Shown here in pieces: positions 44,701-49,499 of a stretch of 64,000 nucleotides of DNA. The position numbers were made by a program, and so were the translations under genes. Origin of the DNA: Liopterus haemorrhoidalis (Eukaryota > Arthropoda > Insecta > Coleoptera > Dytiscidae); assembly GCA_963971575.1 (NCBI GenBank), contig OZ020611.1, forward strand, positions 21,683,279-21,747,278. Direction: 5' to 3'. The notes beneath the pieces were generated by a model. It was not told the origin of the DNA. It did not search any database and was given only the letters and a program-made list of their open reading frames with translations. Position 1 is the stretch's first letter. The number at the start of each line of letters is the position of its first letter.

Positions 44701-47294
44701 GTTATCAGTTTATTGTCTATCATATTTGATCATGGTCTGTATAATATGTTACTTATATTTTAATTGTTTTGTAGGTTTATGTTACGTAACCAAACCACAA
44801 TATATTGAACAAGCACGATGTGAGTGGGAGGAACGAACGAATAATGCCATTGTAGACTATGTAGTTGTATCCGAATTACCTCGAGGCGCTCTTATAGAGT
44901 GGCACGTCTGGGCCCATAAACACAACAACTTATTTGAATGTAAGACAATTTCAAATTTATCTCTTAGACTACTGTTAGATGACGATAATTATCGCTGCAC
45001 ATGGCCAGACATGAGCGTCAAATATCGCTGTTGTCGGGTGTCATTCATCGCTGTATTTGTACCTGTTAACACATTAGGCGATAATTGTTGCACCTATAGC
45101 TGTACAGGGTTATTCGAGAGCACACCTTACACACAAGAGTCATTCTGCAAATTTTATAGTAATATTCCGTCACAGACAAGTTTCAATTAGTCTTATGTTA
45201 CCACAAAATTATCACTGTTCTGCTGCGTACTGTACAAATTAAATATATGCATATTTGATACATTTATTTATTTATTATTTGAGCTTTTATTATACATCAT
45301 GTATTAAGCAATTTTCAATTTTAATGTTATAAAGTTTATTTTATAAGCAGTATCAATATAGAACAGTATCAGTCTCCTAGGCATATCACCGTAAAAATAA
45401 TATGAACATAGCGCCTTTTACAAATTAACAGTTGGGAATCCTACAGGATTATTTATATTTTATTTTATATTATTTTATATTAAGATTAATTAACGGTTGG
45501 TAATCCTGTACACAGTATTGCCTAGTTGTACTAACATTTCGGCTGTCATTAAATATATATTAATTGTTATTACATTATTTTTTATATCATACAATTATAT
45601 ATTTTTATATTATACCCTCTGAACACATATGTGTTAAGTAATACTGCCCGAGAAGGGGCATATTTTCATTTAAAAAAACATGGCAACGTTGCATCACGTA
45701 ATATTAATACGCAACTATAATTTTAACATAAATAGACTATATTCAGTTTAATAAAATTTGTGCTATTGGGTAATGAAATTTCAGCCACTCTGTACAGTAA
45801 AAAAAATTCAAGTTGTAAGATCATCTCCGTCAAAGGGTATTTTCTTTAGTGTTTCAAATTCCGGGAACGCTGTCAGTGTTCTCCTTAGGACATTTTTACC
45901 GGGCGTCCCGTTCGGATAATATTTCTGGCAGCCCGCCTGATAAACTTTGTGTTACAGATCACCTGTGACAGGCCATCTGTCATAAAGTCGGTTTTATTCA
46001 TCAATTTTTTTTTTTTTTTTTTTTCAATTTGTTGTCTAATTTATTGAAAACCTTTGAAATAAATTGACCACTTTACACACATCAATTTATTTATCATTTT
46101 TTTTGAAAAAAGAAAAAAAGATGGTGTATTAGAACATATAAACGTTTGCGGTTTTAAGCGGAACTGTCACATGTGAAAATGAAACACATACAGCTTAACA
46201 GTTGGCAATAACTAAACAGATAAAAATATACCTAGAATTCCCTAAAAAATTTATAAAAAATAGAACTAGTTCTACAGTCTGTTCCAAACGGTTAAGCGGA
46301 ACTAGATTTTACAATCTAGTTACTTTCATCGTTTAAATCGTGCCTTTCGGCCGTTTTGTTTAAGCTTTGTAAATCATACATACAATAAACATTTTTTAGT
46401 TAAGGTTAATATCATTTTAAAATGTCATTGTCTTTATATTTTGATTTTTTGTGTCATTCTTAATACAAATTTCCCATTTATTTATTTTTTTGTTATTAAA
46501 ATATCTAAAAAAAATATTTGATTTTGACATATGTCATTCGTTTCCATGGTTTCATTGTTGGAATTTTAAATTTTGACATCCCAACGTGAAAAATGAAATA
46601 ACCCAAGTAAGGTCCCTTCTCGTGACAACCTAAAAGAACTAAGTTCCCATTTAGTTCCGCTTAACCGTTTGGAACAGACTGTATTTTCAAAATAAATTGA
46701 TCAATTGGTGAAATTTGAACACTTTACACACATCAATAAATTTTTAAAGTCAACTTTTTCAATACCGTTCAAAACCCACTTAATGTGTTTTCGGGGGCAT
46801 CACTGACTGTACATTCATAAAGTGTAAACTTCTGTGATATTTTTCGCTCAGTTCTGCTACAGTTATTACCTCGACTGGATGTACATTTATTTATTAACTC
46901 TAAAAATATTTTTTATACAGATGAAGAAACTGGTAAATGTTTGGACCATTACACAATATCAATAAGGCGTCGTTGGAATTATGAAAACAACGTAGCAGCC
47001 ATAGTATGCCATCTATCACACACCGAACCAGACTCAGGTAACCTGTCTCCCGAACTATGTAAAGAGGTAGTAACGTACACGTTAGAAAAATTAAATCAAG
47101 ATTACGATACGAATATTTCAGTGGATTACCTTAGAATATTTTATCCTATTAATAGAAATATAGATGTCGATATGTTATGTCTAGTACTAACCGAACTAAG
47201 AGAATCATATAATTTTGTTTATACAGTAGTACCGGTTTTATCTTTACAAGATAGTAGTATTTTTTTGTCAATATGTGGTGTTAGAAACGAATAA
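17521..47294 (+). CDS. DPH6: Diphthine-ammonia ligase (DPH6), 10 exons, 5' incomplete
   Basis: Cytosolic enzyme of the last step of diphthamide synthesis on elongation factor 2: ATP-dependent amidation of diphthine with ammonium. Coding exons: 17521-17705, 20859-20932, 27033-27308, 31613-31811, 39214-39388, 41070-41215, 42461-42622, 43731-43893, 44775-44939, 46921-47294. All junctions are GT-AG and the spliced frame stays open: 638 residues plus stop. Order: distal ATP-PPase domain (GEGGEYETF in exon 3), an acidic linker, a first RidA/YjgF-like segment (exons 5-7), a second with APANIGPYSQAI and ICVAGQIGLVPG (exons 7-9), and a C-terminal extension. Adding about 40 missing N-terminal residues gives the size of the long fungal Dph6, about 685. 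The missing exon should carry the SGGKDS ATP loop; I did not find it upstream, so it is outside the window or was overlooked. Introns are unusually large and full of transposons. Confidence 0.92.
17981..18903. mobile_element. TIR element in DPH6 intron, 8-bp near-duplication
   Basis: Left ggcactattctactttagca and right inverse of ggtactattctactttagca, both followed by aacccac. Flanking octamers gcaatttt (17973-17980) and gtaatttt (18904-18911) agree at 7 of 8. Inside, 18228-18293 and 18435-18503 form another inverted repeat (ggttaggtttagttagtaaa, cagaagccgaaaag). Part of the interior recurs at 23915-24030. Duplication length fits hAT, P or Merlin; no transposase remains. Confidence 0.6.
19028..19953. 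mobile_element. Element with about 210-bp terminal inverted repeats
   Basis: Left arm 19028-19250 and right arm 19735-19953 are inverse copies from gttcacttttgtaagaac through aaagtcggttttacagcgta to ggaatatttt. A third partial copy of the terminus (gttcacttttgtaagaaca) sits internally near 19660. No coding frame. Immediately downstream, 20080-20225 is rich in gagcg words. Confidence 0.65.
20859..20932 (+). CDS. DPH6: DPH6 coding exon
   Basis: Acceptor ttttatag at 20858, donor gt/gtaagt at 20933. Encodes ADIQVEGVAVGAILSDYQRI and RVENV, a strongly conserved Dph6 strand-loop region. Leaves two bases of a split Val codon completed by the next exon. Confidence 0.93.
21026..21922 (-). repeat. Family A repeat, copy 3 (long)
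   Basis: Minus-strand order as copies 1 and 2, with tail from ttgatgtgaagtgtg, tRNA-like module (21295-21385), gttacagggtgtgggac block, acagacagacagacag run, and end gtcatacctacaaaatcc. It lacks about 170 bp of the distal third present in copy 1. Confidence 0.7.
21295..21385 (-). other. tRNA-like module inside family A copy 3
   Basis: On the minus strand: gatagctcaatgggttagag (A box), then B box ggtttcgagttcgagtac. A third, different tRNA-like sequence at the position occupied by other modules in copies 1 and 2. Confidence 0.6.
22143..22232 (+). repeat. Short tandem repeat, about 28-bp unit
   Basis: Four imperfect copies of a unit reading tacaaggagttccattaaaa with a short spacer. Located in a DPH6 intron. 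The sequence from here to about 23212 shows no gene or clear element. Confidence 0.7.
23213..24432. mobile_element. Foldback-type element with 15-bp tandem repeats in both arms
   Basis: Left arm: about nine tandem units of tcgaaaatcaattca (23220-23365), then sequence to about 23460 including gaatgccgaggggattgg. Right arm (24190-24432) is its inverse, with the same array in opposite orientation, ending gatgaactcgtcggttacc. Internal sequence is non-coding. Architecture (long inverted arms built from tandem repeats) matches foldback/Galileo-like elements. A related array with the same terminus (aaactcgccggttacc) is at 48700-48850. Confidence 0.65.
23836..23855 (+). repeat. Interstitial CCTAA telomere-like run
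   Basis: About four consecutive CCTAA units (ctaacctaacctaacctaa), the complement of the common insect telomere repeat TTAGG. Too short to be a relic telomere with certainty. Confidence 0.5.
24441..25054 (-). repeat. Family B repeat, copy 2 (long)
   Basis: From ttttaccgaccgtcac, through a GTCTGTCT run (about 24563-24650), acacgtgcagagcaaattc and gttgatcaacttttgg, to gtcggtcctgtggtggccac. Full-length inverse of the copy at 53241-53832. It directly abuts the right end of the foldback element. Confidence 0.7.
25262..26030. repeat. Degraded TE sequence
   Basis: Starts actagctggtgtacccgtac, ttcgtacggtttttg, resembling a widespread insect repeat terminus, and later has accaaatttcaataaaatcg, a common repeat word. 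25440-25760 may be an inserted MITE (ctattcagagacgac ... tttctgaataaat). No coding frame. From 26030 to 27032 I see only AT-rich DNA. Confidence 0.35.
27033..27308 (+). CDS. DPH6: DPH6 coding exon, core of ATP-PPase domain
   Basis: Acceptor ttttaatttcag at 27032, donor at/gtaagt at 27309. Encodes CTRLGLISLAYLWQRDQAEV, then EAVLVKVATLGLDP and LNVCGEGGEYETFTLDCPL. The GEGGEYETF signature is diagnostic of Dph6-type ATP-binding domains. Leaves two bases of an Ile codon. Confidence 0.96.
27406..27853. mobile_element. Tigger/pogo-like MITE, copy 1
   Basis: Ends CAGTAATACCCCGCCACTCG and the inverse of CAGTAATACACCGTTACTCG, flanked by TA (27404-27405 and 27854-27855). Repeated gtcgagtggcga words lie near both ends. 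A near-identical sister copy is at 40022-40474. Non-coding. Confidence 0.8.
28145..28222 (-). pseudogene. LINE reverse transcriptase fragment (GVPQGT motif)
   Basis: The minus strand reads KYYIVSCGVPQGTVLGHLL then FLVYINDI. GVPQGTVLGP-x-LF followed by YINDI is the conserved RT block preceding the catalytic YADD box in jockey/R1-like LINEs. Past this point the frame decays. The surrounding 27940-28320 is probably the same relic. Confidence 0.75.
28561..28890 (-). CDS. Hypothetical helix-turn-helix protein, probably TE-derived
   Basis: A 109-codon frame from MALGRPFDFEEIPNFCSENS to RKRPDLQVF. Residues ECENVDVDVECENVDV form a short acidic repeat. The second half, IEDCKVLILKVYKKLVSEG then STGVPYRTIQRIIACGK, looks like a helix-turn-helix of the type found at the N-terminus of Tc1/pogo-related transposases. 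Antisense in a DPH6 intron. No downstream catalytic domain is seen. Expression uncertain. Confidence 0.4.
   Translation of the reverse strand: MALGRPFDFEEIPNFCSENSESVQGDLECENVDVDVECENVDVATKEKYHLIEDCKVLILKVYKKLVSEGNDKPILRTAESTGVPYRTIQRIIACGKNQQRKRPDLQVF
29935..30653 (+). mobile_element. hAT element with BED-finger remnant, perfect 8-bp duplication
   Basis: Termini CAGTGATGGGCG (29935) and the inverse of CAGTGATGGGCGCG (ending 30653). Flanking octamer gtcctgac is identical on both sides (29927-29934 and 30654-30661). A short + frame at 30130-30245 reads MVGGNRRNSSEELGFVLIKE then KYRALCKICNESFRY and stops; C-x2-C here looks like the start of a BED zinc finger. The rest of the transposase is deleted. 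Confidence 0.88.
30956..31155. repeat. ATTT-type microsatellite blocks
   Basis: Two runs of ATTT/ATTTATCT repeats (about 30956-31005 and 31108-31155) separated by about 100 bp. Each is followed by a related ttatgttacttttatataaa-type sequence, so the pair looks like a local duplication. Confidence 0.7.
31613..31811 (+). CDS. DPH6: DPH6 coding exon
   Basis: Acceptor gtgtttctag at 31612, donor gag/gtaaat at 31812. Encodes DDSKMVIHSDNAIAPVGFLR then LNKLHLVPKS and an acidic linker ending EEESNVE. The intron that follows received the BEL/Pao element only 35 bp past the donor. Confidence 0.93.
31842..31846 (+). other. Target-site duplication of BEL/Pao element (left)
   Basis: atagt, repeated exactly at 38170-38174. 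Five bases is the usual duplication for BEL/Pao integrases. Confidence 0.9.
31847..32091 (+). repeat. 5' LTR of BEL/Pao element
   Basis: Starts TGTTGTAGCCCC and ends TTTTTTACA, following the TG...CA rule. It contains aataaatat words and taataaatatagtg usable as promoter or polyadenylation signals. The gag-pol frame is open from an ATG inside the LTR (32054), probably incidental. Confidence 0.95.
32092..32109 (+). other. Candidate primer binding site
   Basis: Directly after the LTR, tggtccttcgaaccggat. It begins TGG as expected for pairing to a tRNA 3' CCA end. The primer tRNA is not identified. Confidence 0.6.
32276..37903 (+). CDS. BEL/Pao Gag-Pol polyprotein
   Basis: 1875 residues from the ATG at 32276 (MEKNSVFSNN); the frame is open 222 bases further up, but that part overlaps the LTR and leader. 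Order: coiled Gag N-terminus with Glu/Lys heptads; DUF1759-type Gag (about 238-410); zinc knuckles CPSCKKRGHKLHNC (446) and CYGCLRTGHLSKDC (480); DUF1758-type aspartic protease with LLDSGAS (577); reverse transcriptase with RLVFDAAA (874), NGDIADMF (916) and YVDD (996); RNase H region with FVDASEEAF (1182); H2C2 integrase finger (1510-1543); integrase core with TGVDFFGP (1573), SDNGTNF (1636) and GGCWERL supplying the Glu; DUF5641-type C-terminus with a basic tail. No stop or frameshift was seen and catalytic residues are present, so the copy may be competent. BEL/Pao is indicated by the A17/DUF1759/DUF5641 arrangement. Confidence 0.95.
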   Translation: MEKNSVFSNNSAKENETPKQHGFRGYEAAGASSSRKSRKAQSVVSSSESCSSATRRKMLELEAQQRIMSVNLNYENETEEIEKEIKALERTLVFNRVSLEKSSSEAADNGKILEQIGNWELQLASKKDEREYLKRRLEREVKVIQQQCRISKQMIALEDDQDVPSEHCIHSNDVRVKQWADGINLNCNTGEVLLETEVLPAQPVCGSNNDAMEQLVESITKAFEMVKDTNENVRIKMPFDKDLPIFSGKPEDWPIFYNEFVRTTNHFKLTNVENAIRLRRSLKGSARDAVIGLLDEPESVNKIIDILRTHFGRPEFILNTLIKKAKDVRAPDMNRPETFIEFGTTIRNLVARIRSMKQDLYLNDVTLLYELTNKLPVQLAIEWLSWITKYDDRIKNLGTFGDWIEQKMELVVQLRQPVIRDVAAEMKSTRPKRGLGAINTMQSKDICPSCKKRGHKLHNCWSFQKMSLDDRWKVVKEAHVCYGCLRTGHLSKDCTSDTTCGKNGCSCTHNSLLHSETQKGVNNMHDVRRELTENSFQQEIRHNGSVGVAAIEGADGPLAIVPVRLRGPNGVKKTHALLDSGASRTLIDRQMADELGLEGAVEEYAYRGVNGQLTNDLTARKVKLEVAGIYRKASFSCLTEVMTIDTLNLQPYSIDVDKLKCQYPYLSKMRCKSLVKAVPQIIIGGDHGYLMMHRELLFRNENEPVATRCKLGWVLQGKLNDISCNGNIFHLCGSEETDDFLHKLIKSSFTTENFGVNFSRGNSGSIEDKYALSILKKTTKQSMNGCWETGLLWRNEEVVLPESKSAAYKRLELLERRMKRNPEFVNFYKQKFTEYTDKGYIRKLTRREVATESQRTWYIPHFGLTNSNEPGKLRLVFDAAAESHNVSLNDALLKGPDFIRPLITILWNFRRHPIAINGDIADMFHRVRIREQDQDSQRFLWRDGDTEREADVYQMEVMMFGATSSPASAIYVKDINADKFFTKYPEAVKVIKNDFYVDDCLTGATTIADAIELRRQISEINDAGGFSVRKWLSNSRAVLDSIPEHLRAEGTKKLDEVVDFSTERVLGLWWNPVNDTFTFKLNFHKVRKEIVDGDRPTKREMCSLLMSLYDPLGFVGHLKIKGLIMLQEIWRSGIGWDDEIPENVFKDWQKWIDELRQIPEVRIPRCYSFRLNVAESIQLHTFVDASEEAFAAVCYYRVKHCDTVEIAFVTSKVKVAPIKRLTIPRLELQAAVLGSRIATTIKNEVAIPVTAQFFWSDSRTVLSWLRSESCRFKEFVANRVGEIQENTNVSDWYWIPTNLNVADDATRIGTETELSPESRWYSGPAFLKKEPSEWPQEKKINLKSEGEEEIKKDTAIHVITGTGRSSMVLPNITNFSSYNRLLRATAMVRTAARKWLSLIRKNVTEKPNETLNLWPSSQDLVWAEKHLIRVVQEEHFSNEIHQFKQGKALMKQSRLFKFSPFIDDNGLLRIRGRIEAVTGIAEEARRPIILPSKSHFTDLLILDEHKKNAHVGQATVLNNLRQKFWIIDGRAAVKRCWINCQECRIQKIQPVIPEMASLPPYRLAHRQSPFTFTGVDFFGPMEVTVGRHHEKRWCALFCCMVTRAIHLEVAYGLSTDEMLMVLSRFIDTRGRPQQIISDNGTNFIGANRELQKALKSVNFQIVAGHPKVQGIKWCFIPPAAPHMGGCWERLIQSVKKAMRNMLKEKFPRDQTLLTVLKAVENIVNSRPLTYVSCDPNDPISLTPNHFLRGDTHTGPSVPTHLDNQAEFLRKQWKISQILVDRFWDRWSKEYLPNLVRREKWHTPRDPLEVGDLVIIMDDNTPRNTWKRGVVTKTYPGRDGQIRVVDVKTAMSDTHLRRPVTKICPLGLRKLDSGHN
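37911..37924 (+). other. Polypurine tract candidate
   Basis: atcgggggctggaa lies immediately upstream of the 3' LTR start, where plus-strand priming is expected. Interrupted by a single CT. Confidence 0.6.
37925..38169 (+). repeat. 3' LTR of BEL/Pao element
   Basis: Base-for-base the same as 31847-32091 on reading through both. Followed by atagt (38170-38174), the second copy of the target duplication. Confidence 0.95.
38175..38824. mobile_element. Family D element, copy 1
   Basis: Shares a collinear series with 50722-51332: attatgcaacgag, acgagtatgaaagt, agccgcaggcg, gttttccacgactataactt, caacggtc, taatgagctcatt, gacacgcctgtaatgaacgt and tatctatataatcgtag. tttccacgactata (38299) is inverted as tatataatcgtagaaa (38806), so a TIR unit of about 525 bp lies inside. 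Non-coding. Confidence 0.6.
39214..39388 (+). CDS. DPH6: DPH6 coding exon with unusual donor
   Basis: Acceptor cttttttcag at 39213. Encodes TPPEDVSDRGDCLSELDAIY then LSSSGWLWCGGLIGDGED and ALDKLE. A stronger-looking donor at 39393 (ag/gtatgc) would throw the next exon into a stop. Ending at 39388 with donor gtaggt restores the frame (a+gt, Ser) into CLEKYNMTVQDV. The choice rests on frame, not transcript evidence. Confidence 0.85.
40022..40474. mobile_element. Tigger/pogo-like MITE, copy 2
   Basis: Same ends, orientation and interior as 27406-27853, with TA on both sides (40020-40021, 40475-40476). The two copies differ by a few substitutions and small indels, so they are young relative to most repeats here. 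Confidence 0.82.
40818..40892 (+). other. tRNA-like sequence (tRNA pseudogene or SINE head)
   Basis: Acceptor tgccttc pairs imperfectly with tgaggca. A box tagtgtagtgg and B box gggttcgattccc are good and the T stem is GC-rich. An anticodon stem AAGAA/TTCTT can form with loop CACGAAA, which lacks the invariant U33. It therefore looks tRNA-derived rather than a working gene. No poly-A tail or target duplication was recognised. Confidence 0.5.
41070..41215 (+). CDS. DPH6: DPH6 coding exon, first RidA-like segment
   Basis: Acceptor ttttttccag at 41069, donor caa/gtaagt at 41216. Encodes CLEKYNMTVQDVCAINMFIQ then NKVYCSIFSHVNPPTRVCVQ. The N-P-P-x-R-x-x-V word is characteristic of RidA/YjgF folds. 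Confidence 0.93.
41560..42270 (+). repeat. Old intronic repeat, copy 2 (pairs with 29741-31385)
   Basis: Uninterrupted counterpart of the earlier intron copy (tatggtttatgcactata, agaataatataagaactcaa, atggtccgaataagtctaat, aagggtttcaagtta). Both lie in DPH6 introns in the same orientation. Either an old TE family or an internal duplication. Confidence 0.55.
42461..42622 (+). CDS. DPH6: DPH6 coding exon, linker into second RidA-like segment
   Basis: Acceptor tttgtgttag at 42460, donor agg/gtgagt at 42623. Encodes VPLPKDCHVVLEALAWHQSH then MHVQGISHWAPANIGPYSQA. S-x-W-A-P-A-N-I-G-P-Y-S-Q-A matches the N-terminal signature of RidA family domains. In phase at both ends. Confidence 0.95.
43731..43893 (+). 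CDS. DPH6: DPH6 coding exon, second RidA-like segment
   Basis: Acceptor gtgtttttag at 43730, donor caa-g/gtatag at 43894. Encodes VGNMICVAGQIGLVPGSMKL then GGIKQQCQLTLRHIGRIVKA, typical of RidA (V-A-G-Q-I-G, then Q-x-x-x-x-L-x-x-I). The frame stays open 106 bases into the intron, but the homologous protein continues in the next exon. Confidence 0.94.
43917..44421. repeat. Inverted repeat in DPH6 intron
   Basis: atactatttgccatctgata (about 43917) is inverse to tatcggatggcaaatagtat (about 44400). The span may be a decayed MITE; the SINE at 44235 inserted inside it. Confidence 0.45.
44235..44376 (+). mobile_element. Short tRNA-derived SINE with 10-bp target duplication
   Basis: Head: A box like tatcgtagtggtaa and B box gggttcgaatccc with a well paired T stem; then a short body (gtccaggctaattgcc) and an A-rich tail. 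The target duplication ttagaaagtt is exact at 44225-44234 and 44377-44386. At 142 bp it is a complete small SINE. Intact duplication indicates a fairly recent insertion. Confidence 0.85.
44775..44939 (+). CDS. DPH6: DPH6 coding exon
   Basis: Acceptor tgttttgtag at 44774, donor t/gtaaga at 44940. Encodes LCYVTKPQYIEQARCEWEER then DYVVVSELPRGALIEWHVWA and HKHNNLFE. E-L-P-R-G-A-L-I-E-W resembles the conserved end of a RidA domain (L-P-x-G-A-x-V-E). One base remains, completing a Tyr codon in the last exon. Confidence 0.93.
46273..46683. mobile_element. Family C MITE, best preserved copy
   Basis: 32-bp perfect terminal inverted repeats starting TACAGTCTGTTCCAAACGG and then TTAAGCGGAACTA. TA at each end suits a TA target. 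Diverged or partial copies lie at 242-429, 562-761, 16310-16380, 20225-20525 and 48520-48660. Confidence 0.85.
46921..47294 (+). CDS. DPH6: DPH6 terminal coding exon and stop
   Basis: Acceptor ttttatacag at 46920. Encodes EETGKCLDHYTISIRRRWNY then AIVCHLSHTEPDSGN, and ends VLSLQDSSIFLSICGVRNE with TAA at 47292-47294. It forms the C-terminal extension. Less conserved than the enzyme core but in frame with it across the junction. Confidence 0.9.
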
Positions 47295-47373
47295 TTTTCA
47301 GATTGGCTGTGCAAAAATATTTTTTTAAATAACCCATTTGTTCAAAGTTATATTTTTTTAAAAAAGTTATACA

Positions 47374-47379
47374 AATAAA
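47374..47379 (+). promoter_or_regulatory. Candidate polyadenylation signal of DPH6
   Basis: aataaa about 80 bases after the stop codon, followed by a T-rich region. Position fits a short 3' UTR. Confidence 0.6.
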
Positions 47380-48352
47380 AGGCAATTGTGTATATATAAT
47401 GTATATTTAATATATTTTTATTAATTTTACTATAGTGTTCAAACAAGTTTACTTCTATCCTTATAGAGGAATCGAGTGAAATTAGATTTAATAGTGTATC
47501 GTAAGTGTGATAAATATTTACGAAAGAAATTTATAAATATTTTGTTTAAGTGGATGGAATTGTTATGTGGTTGTTTATTATAAGCGTTTACGAAAATTCC
47601 ACTGGTACATATGTATGAGCAAGTTCCAGAATTCAACAGCAAATTAATCGATTAGTTCAGTCAATGACGTTATTGATAGAACCGATGCAATATGATTAGC
47701 ATTTAAATCTGGAACGATTTGTTAATTTGTGTACTATTTACCTAACATAACATTTTTGCTAACGTTATTATTATCAAAATAAGTGCAAAATGACACATCT
47801 TCTTCGTCTGATTCTGATGAACTAAGTGTTTCAGATGAACATTTTACGATTACTCGTTAATCATTGATAAATGGCGGCAAATATTTCATTTAAATTTCGC
47901 TTCTTCATGGCCAACTTTACTCTTGATAGAGTTGATCTTACATCAATCAATCTTCAATCAATCTTATCATCCGATGGAACCGATTACTAATCGAACACGT
48001 TCACCGAAGGTATTTTCGAACGCAGTCTGTGCAGTCGACAACTACCGGTATAATTTTCGTAAATGCTTTAAGTAAACAATAAATTTGATCTTATAGGTTA
48101 TTTACGTTTATTAATTTTGTAATGGATAGTGACGAAAAAATTCTTAACCTGCCGGAAATTATAGATGCACCAATAAATGTAGTATAAAATAAATTAAAAA
48201 AATACATATATGATACATAAAATAAATATCTTCTTTTAAATTTATTCCAATAAGTTTTATTTTCATAGAAACTACTTTCACTGCCTAGGAATTGAAATGT
48301 CACTTTTAGTGCCTAGTCAGTAAAAGTGACACTTCACTGCCTGTAAACTGTC
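47380..48352. other. Intergenic, no gene seen
   Basis: AT-rich sequence after DPH6. Short frames on the minus strand (47439-47642, 48091-48303) show no recognisable domain and are not called. Confidence 0.4.
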
Positions 48353-48910
48353 CAGTGGCGGCTCGTGAAATCCTCTAAAAGGAGGAGCTGCAGCCAAAAA
48401 TATAATTGATATTTTCTTTCGGGAAAGACCATTATTAAAATGGACATAAAACGTTTTAACTACCTTTACGTTTACAAATAAAATATAGAAATATTATATT
48501 TTATACTTAGTATGAATTATAAGCTATTCCAAACGTTCAAGCGGAACTAACTGGAATTTTCATTTTTCTAAGTTGTCACGAGCTCTCTTTTTTTCAATTG
48601 AAGTTTGCTTTTGCTAAACATAATGCTCAAAAGCCTCACTTAATTGTTTAATGTTACATTAATTTCTACCGAAATAATTCAACAATCAATTTTCGATAAA
48701 CGTGCCATTCGATAAATTGAGCATTCGATAAACTAGCTTTCGATAAACTTGATTTCGATAAATTTGCTTTCGATAAATTTGAATTCGATAAATTAATTTT
48801 CGATAAATTTGCTTTCGATAAATTGATTTTCGATAAACTCGCCGGTTACCGTAGTAATAACTTCATTTAATTTTAAGGTTGCTGCAGCTCTTACGTACCA
48901 GCAGCCACTG
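48353..48910. mobile_element. hAT-like element with nested family C and tandem-array pieces
   Basis: Left end CAGTGGCGGCTCGTGA and right end inverse of CAGTGGCTGCTGGTACGT; both sides also contain a gagctgcagc word near the end. Flanking octamers do not match convincingly, so boundaries or integrity are doubtful. Inside are a family C piece (48520-48660) and a ttcgataaattgat array. Confidence 0.5.
48690..48855. repeat. Tandem ttcgataaa array, foldback-related terminus
   Basis: Roughly nine units of a 15-16 bp ttcgataaattgattt-like repeat ending cgataaactcgccggttacc. The unit and terminus differ by few bases from those of the foldback element at 23213-24432. Only one arm is visible here. Confidence 0.6.
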
Positions 48911-49499
48911 AAATTCCGTAAAATGTAATTTTCAATATCAACCGGAGAAAAACGTACAAATTTTCATATCTACTCGAACGGCTTATTTTTAAAGCCTAGT
49001 TTTGTACTCTTATATAGTCCACTAAATAATGAATATACTATATCTATTAAAATAACAAAATATTTAATCATTTTTAATTAAACATATTAAGTTGAATTTA
49101 TTCATACAATAAATATTTATCACATTTATTTAATGATTATATTTAGAATCACAGTGTAGATTTATTTCACTATTCTAAAATTTGAATTAGTACAAAAGGG
49201 CATTTAAACCATATGACTTACACAGTATGGAACAATTTAGTTCAGAAAACGATTATTAGATCTCCTTTAATTAGCCAATGAGAATTAATTATCTACGTCT
49301 TTTAGATGCGAATTCTATTATGGCATCATGATAATCTAAGCTTTTTGCTGTCTCATTTTCTATTGTTAAAATCGAAAGTTACGAAAATATTTCTTGGCTG
49401 ATTGTCCACCTTAAATACTAAGGTCGTCTCAAAACTAAGTTTAAATAATTTTTTACAATTTAACATGTAACCGAAAAAAATCTGATTAAGTCTCTGTAA

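Noticed and set aside
44940..45190. Open extension of the exon ending at 44939
   Set aside because: The gtaaga donor and the 46921 acceptor give an in-frame Tyr junction and a homologous C-terminus; the extension has a Cys-rich, unfamiliar composition and is probably chance.
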